Assembly (NCBI GenBank): GCA_038373865.1
Contig: JAXGGA010002046.1
Coordinates: 62,001 to 126,000, forward strand
Origin: Uloborus plumipes
Taxonomy: Eukaryota > Arthropoda > Arachnida > Araneae > Uloboridae
Direction of reading: 5' to 3'
DNA length: 64,000 nucleotides
Notes under the pieces: model-generated
Told to the model about the DNA's origin: nothing
Databases searched by the model: none
Seen by the model: the letters and a program-made list of their open reading frames with translations, nothing else
Program-made: the position numbers and the translations under genes
Part shown: one piece after another, positions 1 through 11,730 of the stretch
How positions within the stretch are numbered: the first letter of the stretch is position 1
How the letters are laid out: each line of letters starts with the position of its first letter

Positions 1-2650
1 TTTTCAGATTACTATAACCAGTAACGTTTAATATCACCAGGAACATTTATATTTATCTTTATGCGTATATAAAAGTCCTCTGTTGAGTCCACAAACAAAT
101 CTTTCCGGTAAGTTTTGCTTGTATTTTGATATTATATTTTGTTAACAAAAAATAATAATATAAATTGAAATTGATACCACATGCATTTTTCTTCGCGCGT
201 GTGTGTTCGGAAACAGTTGTACAAACTTCACTAATGTCCTGGCGACCGAAGTGACAGTGCCGTGTTACGGGCAGAAAGATAGAGGAGTTGGCTTACGGGG
301 AAAGAAAAAATATTGATTCGTCAAGTTTTCCAGAAAATTATTTAAAAATCGGTTTCATTAAATTTTTTCCAAAGTATTACGTAGAAGCGTCAGAGGTACT
401 CCGATAGGAAATCACTAGGAGTTTCCAAAAAAAAATCCCAAATTTTACCTGACGATTCGGCAAAAGTTTGAGTATTGCAATCTTGCAATTAAAAAAATAA
501 ATAAAAGATGCCTGATGTTTCTTTTTATGGGATGTAGGAATGTGTGCATGCTTGTATTTTTTCATTTGAACAAATTCGAAATTTTATTTGATGAATTGAG
601 AATCCTCCCCCCCCCCCCCAAAAAAAGACATTTTTTTGCCGTCTGTGACAACGAGTGACCTCTTAATTGAGCAGATAGATTAAAGTAATTGATGGAACAC
701 TTATTTCATGTACAACTCTTGTGGGTCAATTTAAGATCATTATATCATTGGTATCAATAGCGAATATTTAAGATATGACTCATCTTCTTCACCAACAAAA
801 CTTGTAAATTATTGAATTTTGGTTAAATGATCACATGCATTATTTTTCAAATGTATTTTTTGTGACAACTACAAAATTTCTTCAATAATTCATCAATTTT
901 TCAAAATTTCTCCCGGGGGACAATCCCACGGACCCCCAGAAATCGGGACTAGTCTACTTTACATCCCATTTAAAAAGAGGTCATTGCAACATTCTTATAT
1001 CCATCCCGCTATTAAATTGATCCAAAAGAAAAGAAAACAGCGGGATTATTAAAAAACGAGAAAAACACAGGGCGGAGGCTGTTATCACTTATCTGCGACA
1101 AAGACACACATAAGTTTTTTTAAAATGTTGAATGAATTGTATCTCCAATTTATCGAAAAAATAAGAGCGAATTTTTCTCTTTCGAAAAATCTGGGGGGGG
1201 GGGGGAGCAAAGGCTCCGCCTGCACTCCTGAAACTCAAGGCGTGTATATGTTATGCTGCGACCAGCTACCGAATCTTTGGTTGCAGCTCCGGACCTAAAA
1301 GTTGAAAACTCCGTTAAAAAAAAGAATCGCAAATCTTTTCTTTCTTGTCTTTGATTACGGAAACTTTCAGTTAAACATATAAAATTTCAGTTTATCCTTT
1401 GACAAAATTTACGCTATTTATAAATTTATATGAAAATAATAGTAGGAAGTTTAAGTAAAGGTTTGAGGGAGGGGGGCCCACAAAAAGTTGCATAGGGGCT
1501 TATGAAACCTGTCGACGGCCCTGTTCATTATACTCGTAGTGTTTCAGAATAGTTTTCACCAGAGGGGCATCATTTTCAGTACATACTGTAAATAGTAAAT
1601 TTTGATACTGTTTTATCCAAAAAAATGTGACAGCTTTTTTTAGACATATCGCAATTTTCGAAGGTTGTTACTTCGATCTGTGAATAATGTTGAAAATTTT
1701 TTAGTGTTTCCATCCTATACATTGATGCAATTTCATTGTTTATTTTTATTTTGAATGTTAGAAAACATTAAATAAAAATTTTAATAATTTGTAAATAGCC
1801 AACTGCCACGTCATATTAGGGTTTGAATTTCCATAATTCTCAGTTTATGTCATACTATTAAATTTATTTGTACTGCAAATTTATTTGTTCTCAATGCTTT
1901 GACGTATGACGCAACTAAAGCTGGGGTATTCTTTAAATATGCATAAAATTCTATGAGTTAATAAATGCATTTATATTGCTATGAAAATCACATTAAGTCT
2001 TGAATTAAAAAAAAAAACATCTTTTGAAGGACACCTTCCCTAACTATTCACCTTGCGAAAAGAGCAATGTAAGATAAAATTTCGAACATCTTCTTGAATG
2101 ACAACATATTCCTCACCCCCCCCCCCCCCACATTGTATACATCTACAATGGGCTCATGAATATATCGTGCGCCCCTCTGTAGTTCCAAGGTCTGCGCCCT
2201 TTTAAGGGGTCCAGTCCGGCCCTGTGACACCATTTCGTTACATTTGTCGATTCATAATTTCTCCATAAACAGAAACAATTTCTGTATAAATATCAACTGG
2301 TCGCTGACCTTTTGCATGAAGAAAACGAATGACGGAGCGAAATTCGCATTTGGCGGAATTCTGAATCGCCACGACCATTTTAATTACGAACTACTTCCAC
2401 AAAAATCAACATTGCAATTCGAAACAAGCACGAGGAGAAAGCTAAAGGTTCAAGATTAACACCCATGTTGCCAACTTTCTTGCCAAATTTTTTTTTTTTC
2501 CGCTGGCGTGCTTTGTATCTTTACTTTTCAAAATGCCCTCGTAGATATATTTTGTTTGTATTTCAATTCAATGTGAACATGTTTCAATAATTTTGTAATA
2601 AGTATGAACAAATTCAGTACTTTTTGCATCCTAAATTTTATCAGTTGAAA

Positions 2651-2694
<44 letters not shown>

Positions 2695-3229
2695 CTGTAA
2701 TTATAATCAGAGTTTGTTCAGAATTTTACATTAGAAGAAGAACCTTAAAAACTCTTTGTGTCTTCTGAATCAACTGAAAGAATATTGACATCATCGCTCA
2801 AATATTCTTGCATTCAAAAAAGTAAGATTAAAACTGCATGCTACAAGTTACTTTTGTTACTCATGGCTGTAAATTGATGGTCCTGCTTTACTGCTATTTG
2901 TCGCAGTTATCATATGCAATTAGCAGTGAAACTTAGTTACATACTATGGCACAATGTATCACTTTAGGAAATAGATACTGTATGATGCTCTGGTAAATGA
3001 CAAAAAGTCAATCATCCCTTTTCTTGTCTATCTAAATTTTAAATACTCATAAAGTTAACTCCATTTTTCTCTTATATTTCAGACATAACTCATCATCAAA
3101 TGGTGCAATTTTTCTTACTACATGATGACGTATCAATCCAGTATTTTCTGCCCTGTGTTGTGGCTTGATAACATCCTTTTACAATATACTATTGAAATGT
3201 AATGTTAAATAACTTTTGTTAATTTTGTA
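1..3229. other. gene-free AT-rich stretch
   Basis: I see no convincing exon, RNA gene or complete transposon here. Open frames are short, lack splice context and resemble no family I know. There are homopolymer runs (poly-C near 607, poly-G near 1192, poly-C near 2117). A segment near 895-960 (cccggggga...cggaccccc) resembles degenerate hAT termini, but I cannot pair it. Confidence 0.5.
2653..2693. repeat. (TA)n microsatellite
   Basis: About 40 bp of uninterrupted TA dinucleotides, likely length-polymorphic. It has no flanking inverted repeat that would make it part of a transposon. Confidence 0.9.
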
Positions 3230-4283
3230 CAGTCGAGCCCGCTTAATGGAATAGCCAATTTGTCACCGAAAATTATTCTAATAAGCGGGATATTCCATTA
3301 TCCGGGATTCCATCCACACAGCGTTCCAACTTGAATTTAAACCAAGAAAGCATTTAAATTTACCTTAACCACAAGTATATTCATCAACAAGTATGTAACG
3401 ATTAACTTTAGACATATTAATTAATGGTAATTTAAATATATTAATTAATAATACTTTAAACATATTAAAATTCAGTAATTCAATTAAAAATGACCTTATT
3501 AAATGACCAGGAACGTTACAAGCCCGTTTCTCAGCAAACCAGCGAAGGAGAGCAGCATCTTCAACTTCTGATTCTTTACCTGTGTATTTTCTCTTTTGAT
3601 TAAGGTTTTTGTTTAATTTCCAGTCGTTTAGAATTTTTTCTTTATTTTTCAACAATTTCAAAACTTGAGATTGCGATATCTCGAACTTTTTTTCAAGTTG
3701 TAACTGCGTAATTGGAAAATGATTTCAGAACATCAAAGTAGACTTATCGTTGCGCTTCTCGGAAGAGATTCGTCACAGCCTCGTCTTCTTCCCCGGTCCT
3801 TTACACCTGTTGGTTTGCCCATTACTCCTTTATTCTCTTATCTCTCCTTTGGGTCCCTAGAGGTGAAGCTTATTCGAAACTTATTGTTCATTCTCTGAAG
3901 CAGAAGGAACGATACACAGTGGGGGCGACAAACAGTATACAACACTAGGGAAACATTCCTTTCAAATTCCAGGAATCGCTTTTCTTGACCCTGCACCCTT
4001 TCAACGATGTGACAAAACATTATTTGGAAGCCGTCCATAAGCTTCACAATCATTATTGCTCTTTACTGGAGGAAAAATCCGGAAAAAAGGGTTAGAAATG
4101 GAAGAAGATCGACATCAGCGTGGCTAAAAATTATTCTTTTAACCGGGATTGCTTCCTAACATGATATTCCTTTAACCGGGAAATTTAACACAGAAATGAT
4201 TTACTACGGTTCGGGACATTGAAAATGTATTACATTAAGCGGGATATTCCATTAACCGATATTCCATTAAGCGGGTTCGACTG
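3230..4283 (-). mobile_element. Tigger/pogo-like DNA transposon relic
   Basis: The left end CAGTCGAGCCCGCTTAATGG and the right end GCGGGTTCGACTG are inverted repeats, each flanked by TA (3228-3229 and 4284-4285), as expected for the Tc1/mariner/pogo superfamily. Subterminal repeats of 'attaagcgggatattccatta' type occur at both ends. The interior carries a decayed transposase N-terminus on the minus strand (separate entry). At 1054 bp it is too short for a complete Tigger (usually 2-3 kb), so it is an internally deleted copy. Confidence 0.85.
3480..3722 (-). pseudogene. Tigger/CENP-B-type transposase N-terminal fragment
   Basis: Minus-strand translation gives a helix-turn-helix segment (KKFEISQSQVLKLLKNKEKI) followed by KRKYTGKESEVEDAALLRWF and AEKRACNVPGHLI. 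This matches the CENP-B/Tigger DNA-binding region: the '..KFxISxSxVxxILKNKxKI' helix, then 'ESEVExALLRWFxxxRxxNVPxxGxLI'. The catalytic DDE core is absent from the element, so it cannot be an active transposase. The open frame continues to 3365 without recognisable sequence. Confidence 0.75.
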
Positions 4284-4455
4284 TACTTGTTTTACAAAGT
4301 GTACAGTATAACTTACTTCTATTATATATATTTGTATTATATATGTTTTCCACCATTAAAAACTAAAATTGTTTTTTATATTTGTAAGGAAAAAAGTGAT
4401 TAATGGTCATACAATTTCATGTACTGTGATAGTCTATTTAAATTTCTCAGAAGTA

Positions 4456-4609
4456 CAGTTGAACCTCCTTAAAACAAACTCAACCTTAACAGTAGTTCAT
4501 CTTATTGGGAACGACTAAAAACAACAAAGATGAAGATGGAGGATCAGAAATATGGTTTGTCTTAGCAGTAATTTATTTTAAGCATGTTCGAATTAACAAG
4601 GTTTGACTG
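4456..4609. mobile_element. short pogo-like MITE
   Basis: A 154 bp element with terminal inverted repeats CAGTTGAACCTCCTTAAAAC and (reverse complement of the right end) CAGTCAAACCTTGTTAATTC. TA dinucleotides flank both ends (4454-4455, 4610-4611). It has no coding capacity and lies 170 bp from the Tigger relic, but its terminal sequence differs, so it is a different family. Confidence 0.75.
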
Positions 4610-5189
4610 TATATCAATCTTTACTGAATACCGCTAAGAAAGTAAATATGATTCCGAAACGTTTATTTCAACAAACTTTTCCACAGGCGGCGGTCCGCAA
4701 TCTCATGCTAGGGGCTTCCACAGTGCTATCTTGCTAAAACGTAAAACATAATTAAAATTGAAGGAGAAGTAACACTATTTTAATTTAAACAAATGCACAT
4801 TTATGAAGAATTAAAAAGTTCTTGTTTACGAATAAGCAGGGTGTAACAGACACCCCAGAACCTTCAATTTTGACACATATTTCTAATTCTAAAACTATTT
4901 TGTATAGTATATTATATTTTGGTGTGGATAATATATTTTTGACATTGTATTTCTAAAATCCAATACAGAATATAATTTTCTGATCTCCTAACCTGAGCGA
5001 CGGACCTGAAGCTGAATATTGCTCCTAACAAGCGATTTTAAGCTTTATTTTGATTTAAAAAGAGTTAGATTCTCTTATCTTTTAAAAGTCAATGTGGGAA
5101 ATAGAAGTAAGTTAAAACGATACACAATTATTTTTTTTGTGTACATGAAATAAACGTGCAAACATTTTGGAAAAAAATATTTATTGTAT

Positions 5190-5638
5190 CAATGGCGTAT
5201 CCAGGGGGGGTGCCAAGGGACCAATGCACCCCCCAAGTCTTTGTAAGACTATAAAAAATGGTGGCACCAAATTTTGAAAAAACATGTAACCTTCATGTAA
5301 ATATGCTCCAGGTTTTTTCAATGAAAAATACTTTATGGACACTGAAATATTGTCATATTATTTTCTGTTTTCGACAATAAGAAGCAAAACCAATTGTTAT
5401 TCTGTAATTGTGGAAATGTAAGAGGAAAATGAGCGATGTTCCCGCGCCTTATTGTTTTTGCATGCTATTCATTTTTGTGGGAAAAAAAAACAATCTTTGA
5501 GCAACGTTCAATAGAAAAAATTAAATCGAAATACTGCGTTTTTAAAGTTTCTCCATATTTCTGGATTATTTTCCTTTCTCATCACAGTTTTGATGTTCGA
5601 TGTGCACCTCCCAAAATCAATTCCTGGATACGCTACCG
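5190..5638. mobile_element. small non-autonomous hAT element
   Basis: The ends CAATGGCGTATCCAGG and CCTGGATACGCTACCG are inverted repeats. They are flanked by 8-bp near-duplications tattgtat (5182-5189) and taatgtat (5639-5646), 7 of 8 identical, as hAT elements generate. It is 449 bp with no transposase. The subterminal G/C-rich run 'ggggggtgcc...gcaccccccaag' is shared in style with the elements at 27369 and 42220. Confidence 0.75.
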
Positions 5639-5646
5639 TAATGTAT

Positions 5647-7044
5647 TGTTACAAATCTTGTAAATAGTTGTTGTTTTTCCTGCCTTGCACCATTTCACTA
5701 GTTTTGGTTTTATCTGACGACCTGTTGCAAAAGTATCTGAAGATATCACTTTTAGCGTTTGTATACCGACCCTGTAACATGTTGTAGTTTTTGCCCTTCC
5801 CCTAAATTTGATAAGCATGAAGACATTTTCGCTTTGAGTTGTAATATTGTGGGTTTTTCTTTTTATCACTAGAATTTTACGGCTTGCCCAAAAGAAATTC
5901 AAAAATGCACATAAATGTTTTAAACAGCTCTGTGATAAACAAAGGCTCTAAAATGCATTGTGACCAACCCCGAAGTCTAAATTTGCCACTGGGAAAAACT
6001 AAGAGGAGCTCAAGGGCCAATCCACGAAAACGCCTCCATTTTTACCCGTATGTGACATTCATAAATTTCATTAAAATGTAGTAATTTTAAAACGTAAACA
6101 AAGTTTTCTGCCTAAAAAATCCCAGACCGGTTTGACTAACAAAACTTCTTTCATAGCCCTTTAAAATCACTACTTTTAAATGGAATACATGAGCTTCACG
6201 TGTGGGTGGGACAAGATGGCGGCTTTTGCATGGAATGACCCTCATGTGTTGAAGATCAGAGAATACTGCAGAAAAATCTATGAGACTGCGGCAGTTGTGC
6301 AATAGCCTTATCATGATGTTCACAGTACCCAAGATCAGAATAATAGCTTTCCACTGTGAAATATCTTACGCATATTAAAGAAAAATGAAAAAGTAACATC
6401 TGATCAAAAAATGACTGATTGCATTGAGACTTTTTCTTTCTTTTTTTTAATTGTCTGACAGCAGTTTCTTTGGGTGCGTTTACATGTATCAAAAGCACCT
6501 GCTGCCTCCCTTCTGCTATTTTTCCTATGTAGGAACAAATGGAATGAATTGCAACAGAAGCCTCTGTTCCCTAGAGACAAAGACAAAACTAAAAGTTTTT
6601 CTGTTGCTTTTGTATATGGTTTGCGGACCTTCGCTGGTAAGATAAATTCATTTTATCCATCAGTTTGTTGGCCATTTTAGCTACAATAGGAGGATCTTTG
6701 CCTTCAGCTCGGTTATTGGCTATTCCTGACTGAAGAGTTCAGAATAAGGACAAAACTGCAGTCTCAGAATGTCATGACCGAGCAGGTCATTCTTCATTCT
6801 GTTATAGCATTCTTAAGTAAAAACTTTCAAAAGACTCTTTTTTTGAATAGAAATACGAGTTGTTACGCTGCAAAGATACGCGTGTCAATAGACGCCAGAG
6901 AACCTGATTTTCGTCAGCTACGCCTCCCCTAAACGGGCGGTCAAGACCCGCAGTGACGTCAAAGACTCTATAGCTTCCCTTTTATAGTATCTTTGGTGAC
7001 GTCATGTGAATAGGGTCAGACAAAGTCGTGTAGTGATAAATGAC
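5647..7044. repeat. gene-free stretch with one dispersed-repeat fragment (6617-6785)
   Basis: Only 6617-6785 is recognisable: it runs 'gtttgcggaccttcgctggtaagat...' and is a diverged copy of the roughly 270 bp repeat found at 39349-39690 and in tandem at 51619-52553. The rest shows no exon-like sequence. The overlapping small open frames near 6.1-6.7 kb are in low-complexity sequence and resemble nothing. Confidence 0.55.
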
Positions 7045-7301
7045 AACTGAAGGGCCAGGGGGAAAAAAGATGAACGTCACTTTTTCGTCAATTTTGAGAT
7101 ATTAGCTCTATCTAGGGGCTATGAAGGACTAGTATCATCTGGTAGAACAACAAGGGTTAAAAAAGATGAGAAGCGACCGAAATGTGCATGAAAACTCGAA
7201 AAACTACATAAGGAGCTACGAGAAATCAAACTTTGTTCTTTGTTTTTCTCAAAATCGCTTTTTGGTCACTTTCATCTTTTTTCCCCCTGACCCTTCAACT
7301 G
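7045..7301. mobile_element. MITE with long terminal inverted repeats
   Basis: The left end reads AACTGAAGGGCCAGGGGGAA and continues aaaagatgaacg. The right end, reverse complemented, reads AGTTGAAGGGTCAGGGGGAA and continues aaaagatgaaag. The arms stay similar for about 40 bp over a 257 bp element. I could not define a target duplication, so the superfamily is open. Confidence 0.7.
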
Positions 7302-9441
7302 CATATTTGTCTGTAATTCATTAAACTAACGCCTCCAAAATACTAATTAGCACTGAGGCGTTGATTAAACATAGCCAGAACCTTTAATGCTTTTTATTTT
7401 ACGTAGCCTGAATTGCGGAAAAACATCTCCTTAAATTTATACTTTTTTCAACAGAAACAGGAAAATCCACGTTAGTTTTGCCCCCCTTTTTTTTTTCCAT
7501 TGCAATTGCTACTGGAAGTTGAATTACATTAGATTCGCATCTTGTAACCACTGATCTCTATAGTAAAACCTGGATAGACGACTCCCCACTGTCCCAGTCA
7601 CCGCTGGTAGAAAGGATGAAGGCCTGAAACCCTAGAGACATTGCCTCTACTACTCCCAGCAGAGATCATTTAACATTGGTTATTACGCGTTTTGCCCGAT
7701 TTTAAATGCGGGGAAAACGCCAATTTTTAATGTTTTTAACCGACTTCAGAAAAGATGGAGGTTATTAATTCAAAGCCTGTACTTTTTTTTTTGTTTTTTC
7801 GCACATTAAATCTGATCTACTGAACCGATTTAGACGATTGTTTTAAATCAATAGGAAATGGTGTAACTTGGGTACCATGTACTCATATGACAATATTTGT
7901 TCACTAGAAAAAAAAATATGATCGAAAAAATAAAGTTTCATGTAATTTAAAACATTTAAGTGCTATTGTAAATCCTTACTTCAATGAGCGACCTGATAGT
8001 CAAGTGGTTAAACGCGTCAGGTTGAAGTTCCTGATGGAATGAGGTCGAGTTCAGGTCTGCAAGGATTTTTTTGAACAGCTGCATGTTTTTTTATTATTTT
8101 TTTTGAATGATTTTAATGTCCTTATGCAGGTACATTCCCCCATGGGAATCTACCCCATATTTTTTTTAGTACTAAATGACAATTTAGATCGGATCTTTGC
8201 AGGGGCGCCCCGAGCTTAAATTTTTGGGAGGGGGAAAATTCTCAATTTGCTGAATGGAACTTCAAAATTTTCCGAATGAAAAAATACGAGTATGTACACA
8301 AACCTTATACCGCTACTTTTTGAGAAAAGACGGGCTTGTATGCCGGTTCATTTTTTGCAGTGTAGGGAAATTATGTATGCAAAACGATTATTTCATTTTT
8401 GATTTTTTTTTTTTTTTTTTTTTTTACTTATGGCTGCGCCATTGACGCGAATCAGTTGCTAGCCGAATAGGATTAAGTTACACACACACAATTACACAGA
8501 AAATACACGATTAGTAGCTTATTTTTCAATGGCGAATCAACGAAATTATAACGGGATTTTTTTTTTCAACACAATTTCTTTATATATTACATGCATAATT
8601 TATTGAAAATGATGAAAAATAATTTTATTAAATTCTAAGCAAAAAATCATAATGTCTAAAAAATAATTTGAACATAGATTAAAATTAATTTATGGCTAAA
8701 ATTTTTACACAATTTTTTCCTAAGGCATGACGACCTTTAACGAAGAAATTAATTTGTTTCTAATTATTGAGGTAGGTGGCGGATTTTCCCAAGTCACATA
8801 TGTCGCAACTGTGACATAAGAGCCCGGAAAGGAATTCAAACTGTACATGAAAAAATGTGCACGTTAAACAAGGGGCTCCCAAAATATATTGCCACAGGCT
8901 CTCAAGTGTGGGAGTCCTATGGCCATTGATTTAAATCAGTGAGTAAAAAAAAAGCATTGAAACAAATTAAAAGAGGAAGAAAAAAAGATCATTTTAAAAC
9001 TAACCGTTAATGGCGATAATTCGCTGCTTGAAGCAGTTTTTATTTTCTTTCTTGCAGCATCAAATAGATTTTTTTTGCGCTCCAGCAAATTTCGCGGAGA
9101 AATGTCTTCCACCGTGGCAAAGTTCCTCATGTTTTTTTTTATAATGGTCATCAAAAGTACTTCCACAAATAACAAATTAAACACTCAACTTTGTATCGTT
9201 TACGAATTCTCTTCCTTGCAACCAAAATCAATAAATTAAGTAAAACAGATAGATGTATTTTAGTACTATAATTAAAACAAAAAACAATATTGAACTAGTT
9301 CGACGGTCGATTCTTTTCGTAGTGAAGAAAGTCAAGAAATGAAACTAAATAAATGAAGCTAGGCAGATAATATTTTTCAGTACGAGAAATGAGAAAATCT
9401 GCTGGTAAAGCAAAAAGAAACTGAAGTCGCCGCACATAATA
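7302..9441. other. gene-free stretch with tRNA-like repeat and unpaired transposon ends
   Basis: It contains a tRNA-like SINE candidate near 7985 (own entry), a 'ttaaccgacttcag...ggaggttat' fragment at 7738-7770 (a motif recurring at 10296, 13911, 53500 and 61255), and a hAT-like terminus CAGGGGCGCCCCGAGC near 8202 that I could not pair with confidence. No exons recognised. Confidence 0.45.
7985..8062 (+). repeat. tRNA-derived SINE head (candidate)
   Basis: The segment has an A-box-like 'tagtcaagtggttaaacgcg' and, about 40 bp later, a B-box-like 'ggtcgagttcagg', the spacing of an RNA polymerase III internal promoter. It does not fold into a full cloverleaf by eye, and T-rich sequence follows directly. 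A SINE head or tRNA pseudogene is more likely than a functional tRNA. Confidence 0.45.
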
Positions 9442-9842
9442 CTACCCTAGCAGCATCATCTCATCGGCCGATGATCCGCCATTCATCGAAACCCGATGAA
9501 ATTCTCATCGGCCGATCATCCAATATGTCTCATCGGCCAAGCAGAATCCGAGCAGCAAAATCCGATGAGATTTGGAGCAATTTACGAGCAGAACAGTTCC
9601 GTGCCGAGGAATTACATCGGGAAACTTGATCGGAAGGATATCGTTTTCCGATGGAATATAACTCATCTTATTTTCATTGGGAAAGTTGATTGGAAGGATA
9701 TCGCTTTCCGATGAAAAAGAGCTCATCGAAAACCGTGCTCGGATACTGATCGGAACGATGTCATCGTGCGTTACAGGATCAGTTTATGAGGAGTTTGTTG
9801 ATCGGCCGAGCAAAATCCGATGAGTTGATGCTACTTGGGTAG
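9442..9842. mobile_element. foldback-type element built of CATCGG/CCGATG repeats
   Basis: The left end CTACCCTAGCAGCATCATCT and the reverse-complemented right end CTACCCAAGTAGCATCAACT are inverted repeats. Between them the motifs catcggccgat, ccgatga and tcggaa recur many times in both orientations, so either strand could fold into a series of hairpins. It is 401 bp with no coding potential and no clear target duplication. Confidence 0.7.
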
Positions 9843-11282
9843 AGTTCTTTGCGTTCAAAGTGCAACATTTATGCATTGCAGCATTTTCACTATATATTAT
9901 CCGTCTTGTCTGGGGTCATGTCTGGACACACTATGAAATTCACCGAAAGGCGCCAAGGAAAGAAATGATTTTGTTAATGGTAAATAACGTCAAAACAGAA
10001 TGAGATATTTTTTTTTTTTTCGAATCTTCTCATTTTCAAAGATAACAAATGTATAACAAAAAAAAAATTGCAAAAAAATATTTCAATAGTGTCCCTGAAT
10101 GTTCTGAATCTTTGTCCGAATTTGCCGAATGAGGAAAATGTTTGGGAGGTCCCGGTGACCTCCCTTCGGGGCGCTCCTGGATCTTTGTCAAAATTGGCAA
10201 TGGGGTCTTTCGATGCTGTAGAATTTTCTTATGGACGTTTGTGCCATTTTTGGGGGCTTTGAACACCCATGGAGGGGAGGTTGTTTTTATTTTTAACCGA
10301 CTTCAAAAAAAAAGCAATTTCGTTACGAAAGAGGTAATGGATGACGCAAAACTAAAAAATTACGAATTTAATTTTTTTTTGTGGTTACAATATACATTGT
10401 AAATTAATAAATAAATGTAATAATTTAAATAAATAATTTGTAAATAAATGATCTGCCAATTACCCAGATAAAAAAGCATTCTTTAAACATTTGTTACAGT
10501 GAAAAAAGAATATAAATGGATAAATAAGTTTTTAAGGAAGAATATCCCAATGAAGTAAAACATTACAGAATATAGTTGCACACCCCAGAGGACTAAATTA
10601 TCATTCTGTCCCTTACGGTGCCAGCCTTTCCAAATAAATTTAACAAAAGGACTGAACTCAAGTGACCTAAAAATTTGTTTAATTTTCACTGCACCTGCCA
10701 TTGCATTTTATGTTACTCGCGCTTTACCTTTCCTCTCACTGCTTGCAGAGATTGTTTCGAACAGTAGTTTTGAACAGTTGTAGTAGTGTCTATTTAAAAA
10801 GTGTCTCAATTTTTGCAATAAAAAAAAGAATTATCCTTATTGTCCAAACTCATACTTTAAACAATCATCCGGACGTGATGTGGTGTATAAAGTGTGTGTA
10901 GGGGCCAGAACCAGTAACCTTGGTGATGCTAGCCCAGTGTTTAGGCCACTGAGCCAAAAGCCCTCATGATTAGGAGAGCAAAGTTGTGTTTTGTGCTCCC
11001 TTTGTTCACCACGAAGACCAGGGCTTAGTTTTTAGCAAAAGTGCAGGAGCCATATTCTACCAAACAAATTCATGTGTAAAAAATACAGAAATAAATCAAT
11101 TTTTAAAAAATTGCACTTATTTAAACAAAGTACAAGAGCTTAACTTAGATCGAAATTAAATTCTGTACCTCAGCGAGCTCTCATGAATTTTTCAGTCTGA
11201 TTTGATCATATGGTATTCTACTACTCTATTTGATGGTTAAACCAAGTGCTTCTCAATCGGTGTACCCGGCACACTGGTGATT
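9843..11282. other. gene-free stretch downstream of the THAP gene
   Basis: It includes a 'ttaaccgacttcaaaa' repeat fragment (10296) and a tRNA-like segment on the minus strand at about 10905-10975 (A-box-like 'tggctcagtggcc', B-box-like 'ggttactggttc'). A minus-strand open frame at 10483-10701 (72 codons, beginning MAGAVKIKQIF, one hydrophobic stretch) starts with a reasonable ATG. I recognise no family and see no support beyond its being open. Confidence 0.4.
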
Positions 11283-11508
11283 ATTTATTTGGTGGTATAT
11301 TAATTGAGGAAAAGCTTCCGATAGGACTCAAGGGAACAACTATAATATTGCTAGTTCAAATGCTAGAACGAAGAATGCACACCACATATGAAACCCTTAG
11401 CTTACAGCGTGTAAAGAGTTTGCACTAAGAATGAAAAAAGTCCTGGGGCGGTGTAATAAAGGCAGTGATCAGAGTACAACTACCAGACAACACCCATCAA
11501 GAAATAAT

Positions 11509-11730
11509 TTAATGATTTATCAAGCGACATTGAAACAACATTGGTTGATAAACTGAGAACACCTCGAAAATTTTTATTTCATGAGTTGGTGATTTAGTTC
11601 TTTTCAGTTTTCTCTTCAGTTTTTGAGGACTAGTACTATATGAATGGTCATTTAACTCTTGATGAGAAGGAGCCGGTTGTGAACTGGCTGCTGCATCATG
11701 CTTTGAAGGAGCTTTTCTCTTTTTGCTCTT
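11509..11730 (-). CDS. THAP gene exon 3 (basic linker, coiled-coil start)
   Basis: The exon opens in phase after a tttcag acceptor and is open for 73 codons. The first 45 or so residues (KSKKRKAPSKH...SPQKLKRKLKR) fit a THAP linker. The residues after that are unlike the family, so a downstream splice cannot be excluded. A candidate polyadenylation signal AATAAA lies on the minus strand at 11288-11283. Confidence 0.6.
   Translation of the reverse strand, partial: KSKKRKAPSKHDAAASSQPAPSHQELNDHSYSTSPQKLKRKLKRTKSPTHEIKIFEVFSVYQPMLFQCRLINH

Noticed and set aside
7985..8062. Functional tRNA gene
   Set aside because: Internal promoter-like boxes are present, but a proper acceptor stem and cloverleaf cannot be drawn. 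The same holds for the tRNA-like segments at 10905, 24020 and 53168.
10483..10701. 72-codon minus-strand frame beginning MAGAVKIKQIF as a small membrane protein gene
   Set aside because: It has a plausible start and hydrophobic segment, but no family is recognisable and nothing else supports transcription. Kept only as a remark.
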